From assembly GCA_947175845.1 (NCBI GenBank), contig CAMWOK010000212.1, positions 1 to 5,631 on the forward strand: a DNA stretch of 5,631 nt, read 5' to 3'. The position numbers and the translations under genes were made by a program. Source of the stretch: an uncultured Lachnospiraceae bacterium. GTDB taxonomy: Bacteria; Bacillota; Clostridia; Lachnospirales; Lachnospiraceae. Of this stretch, positions 5,594 through 5,631 are shown piece by piece (the first letter of the stretch is position 1; each line of letters begins with the position of its first letter). The notes beneath the pieces were generated by a model. It ran no database searches, had not been told where the DNA came from, and saw nothing but the letters and a program-made list of their open reading frames with translations.

Positions 5594-5616
5594 ATGCAAA
5601 ATTGGATATGCAAAAT
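5594..5616. repeat. Short direct repeat ATGCAAAAT x2
   Basis: Two exact 9-bp copies, at 5594-5602 and 5608-5616, have a 14-bp period in the non-coding end of the window. They lie upstream of the thioesterase promoter. No function can be assigned. Confidence 0.35.
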
Positions 5617-5631
5617 GCTGTTGGGAGCTTG

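Noticed and set aside
5594..5631. Start of a further + strand gene (ATG 5594, MQNWICKMLLGA) running off the window
   Set aside because: There is no ribosome-binding site, the open stretch is only 12 codons, and the region contains short repeats typical of non-coding DNA.

Overview
The protein sequences resemble those of anaerobic Firmicutes, most likely the Lachnospiraceae (Clostridium cluster XIVa). This rests on the Clostridia-type PheT and QueA, the ferredoxin-less DUF362 protein, and an arylacetate-type CoA ligase with no aerobic paa ring-degradation genes beside it. Shine-Dalgarno sites are strong and coding GC is around 50%. The placement is recognition from memory, not a database search.

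Layout. (1) At 1-2169 is the end of a housekeeping operon on the + strand: the 3' part of pheT (phenylalanyl-tRNA synthetase beta subunit) followed 24 nt later by queA (queuosine synthesis). Both act on tRNA. (2) At 2170-2700 is a small single-domain PilZ (c-di-GMP receptor) gene with its own sigma-A-like promoter and a strong hairpin terminator. (3) At 2701-3567 on the - strand is a DUF362 protein that converges on the PilZ gene and shares that terminator. (4) At 3568-3734 is a divergent regulatory region between the DUF362 gene and a phenylacetate-CoA ligase-family gene. It holds two outward-facing promoters and several short symmetric repeats. (5) At 3735-5042 on the + strand is the CoA ligase. 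(6) At 5071-5505 on the - strand is a PaaI-like hotdog thioesterase that converges on the ligase and shares a bidirectional terminator overlapping its own 3' end. (7) At 5506-5631 are its promoter region and short repeats.

How the genes may work together. PheT and QueA share translation and tRNA maturation. The ligase (making aryl- or acyl-CoA) and the hotdog thioesterase (hydrolysing acyl-CoA) are opposing activities placed tail to tail, which suggests but does not prove a shared CoA-thioester substrate. The DUF362 gene may be co-regulated with the ligase through the divergent promoter region.

All six genes belong to recognisable families and I see no clearly new system. The parts most worth a second look are the symmetric repeats in the divergent promoter region, the duplicated -35-like element before the PilZ gene, and the unknown role of the DUF362 protein.
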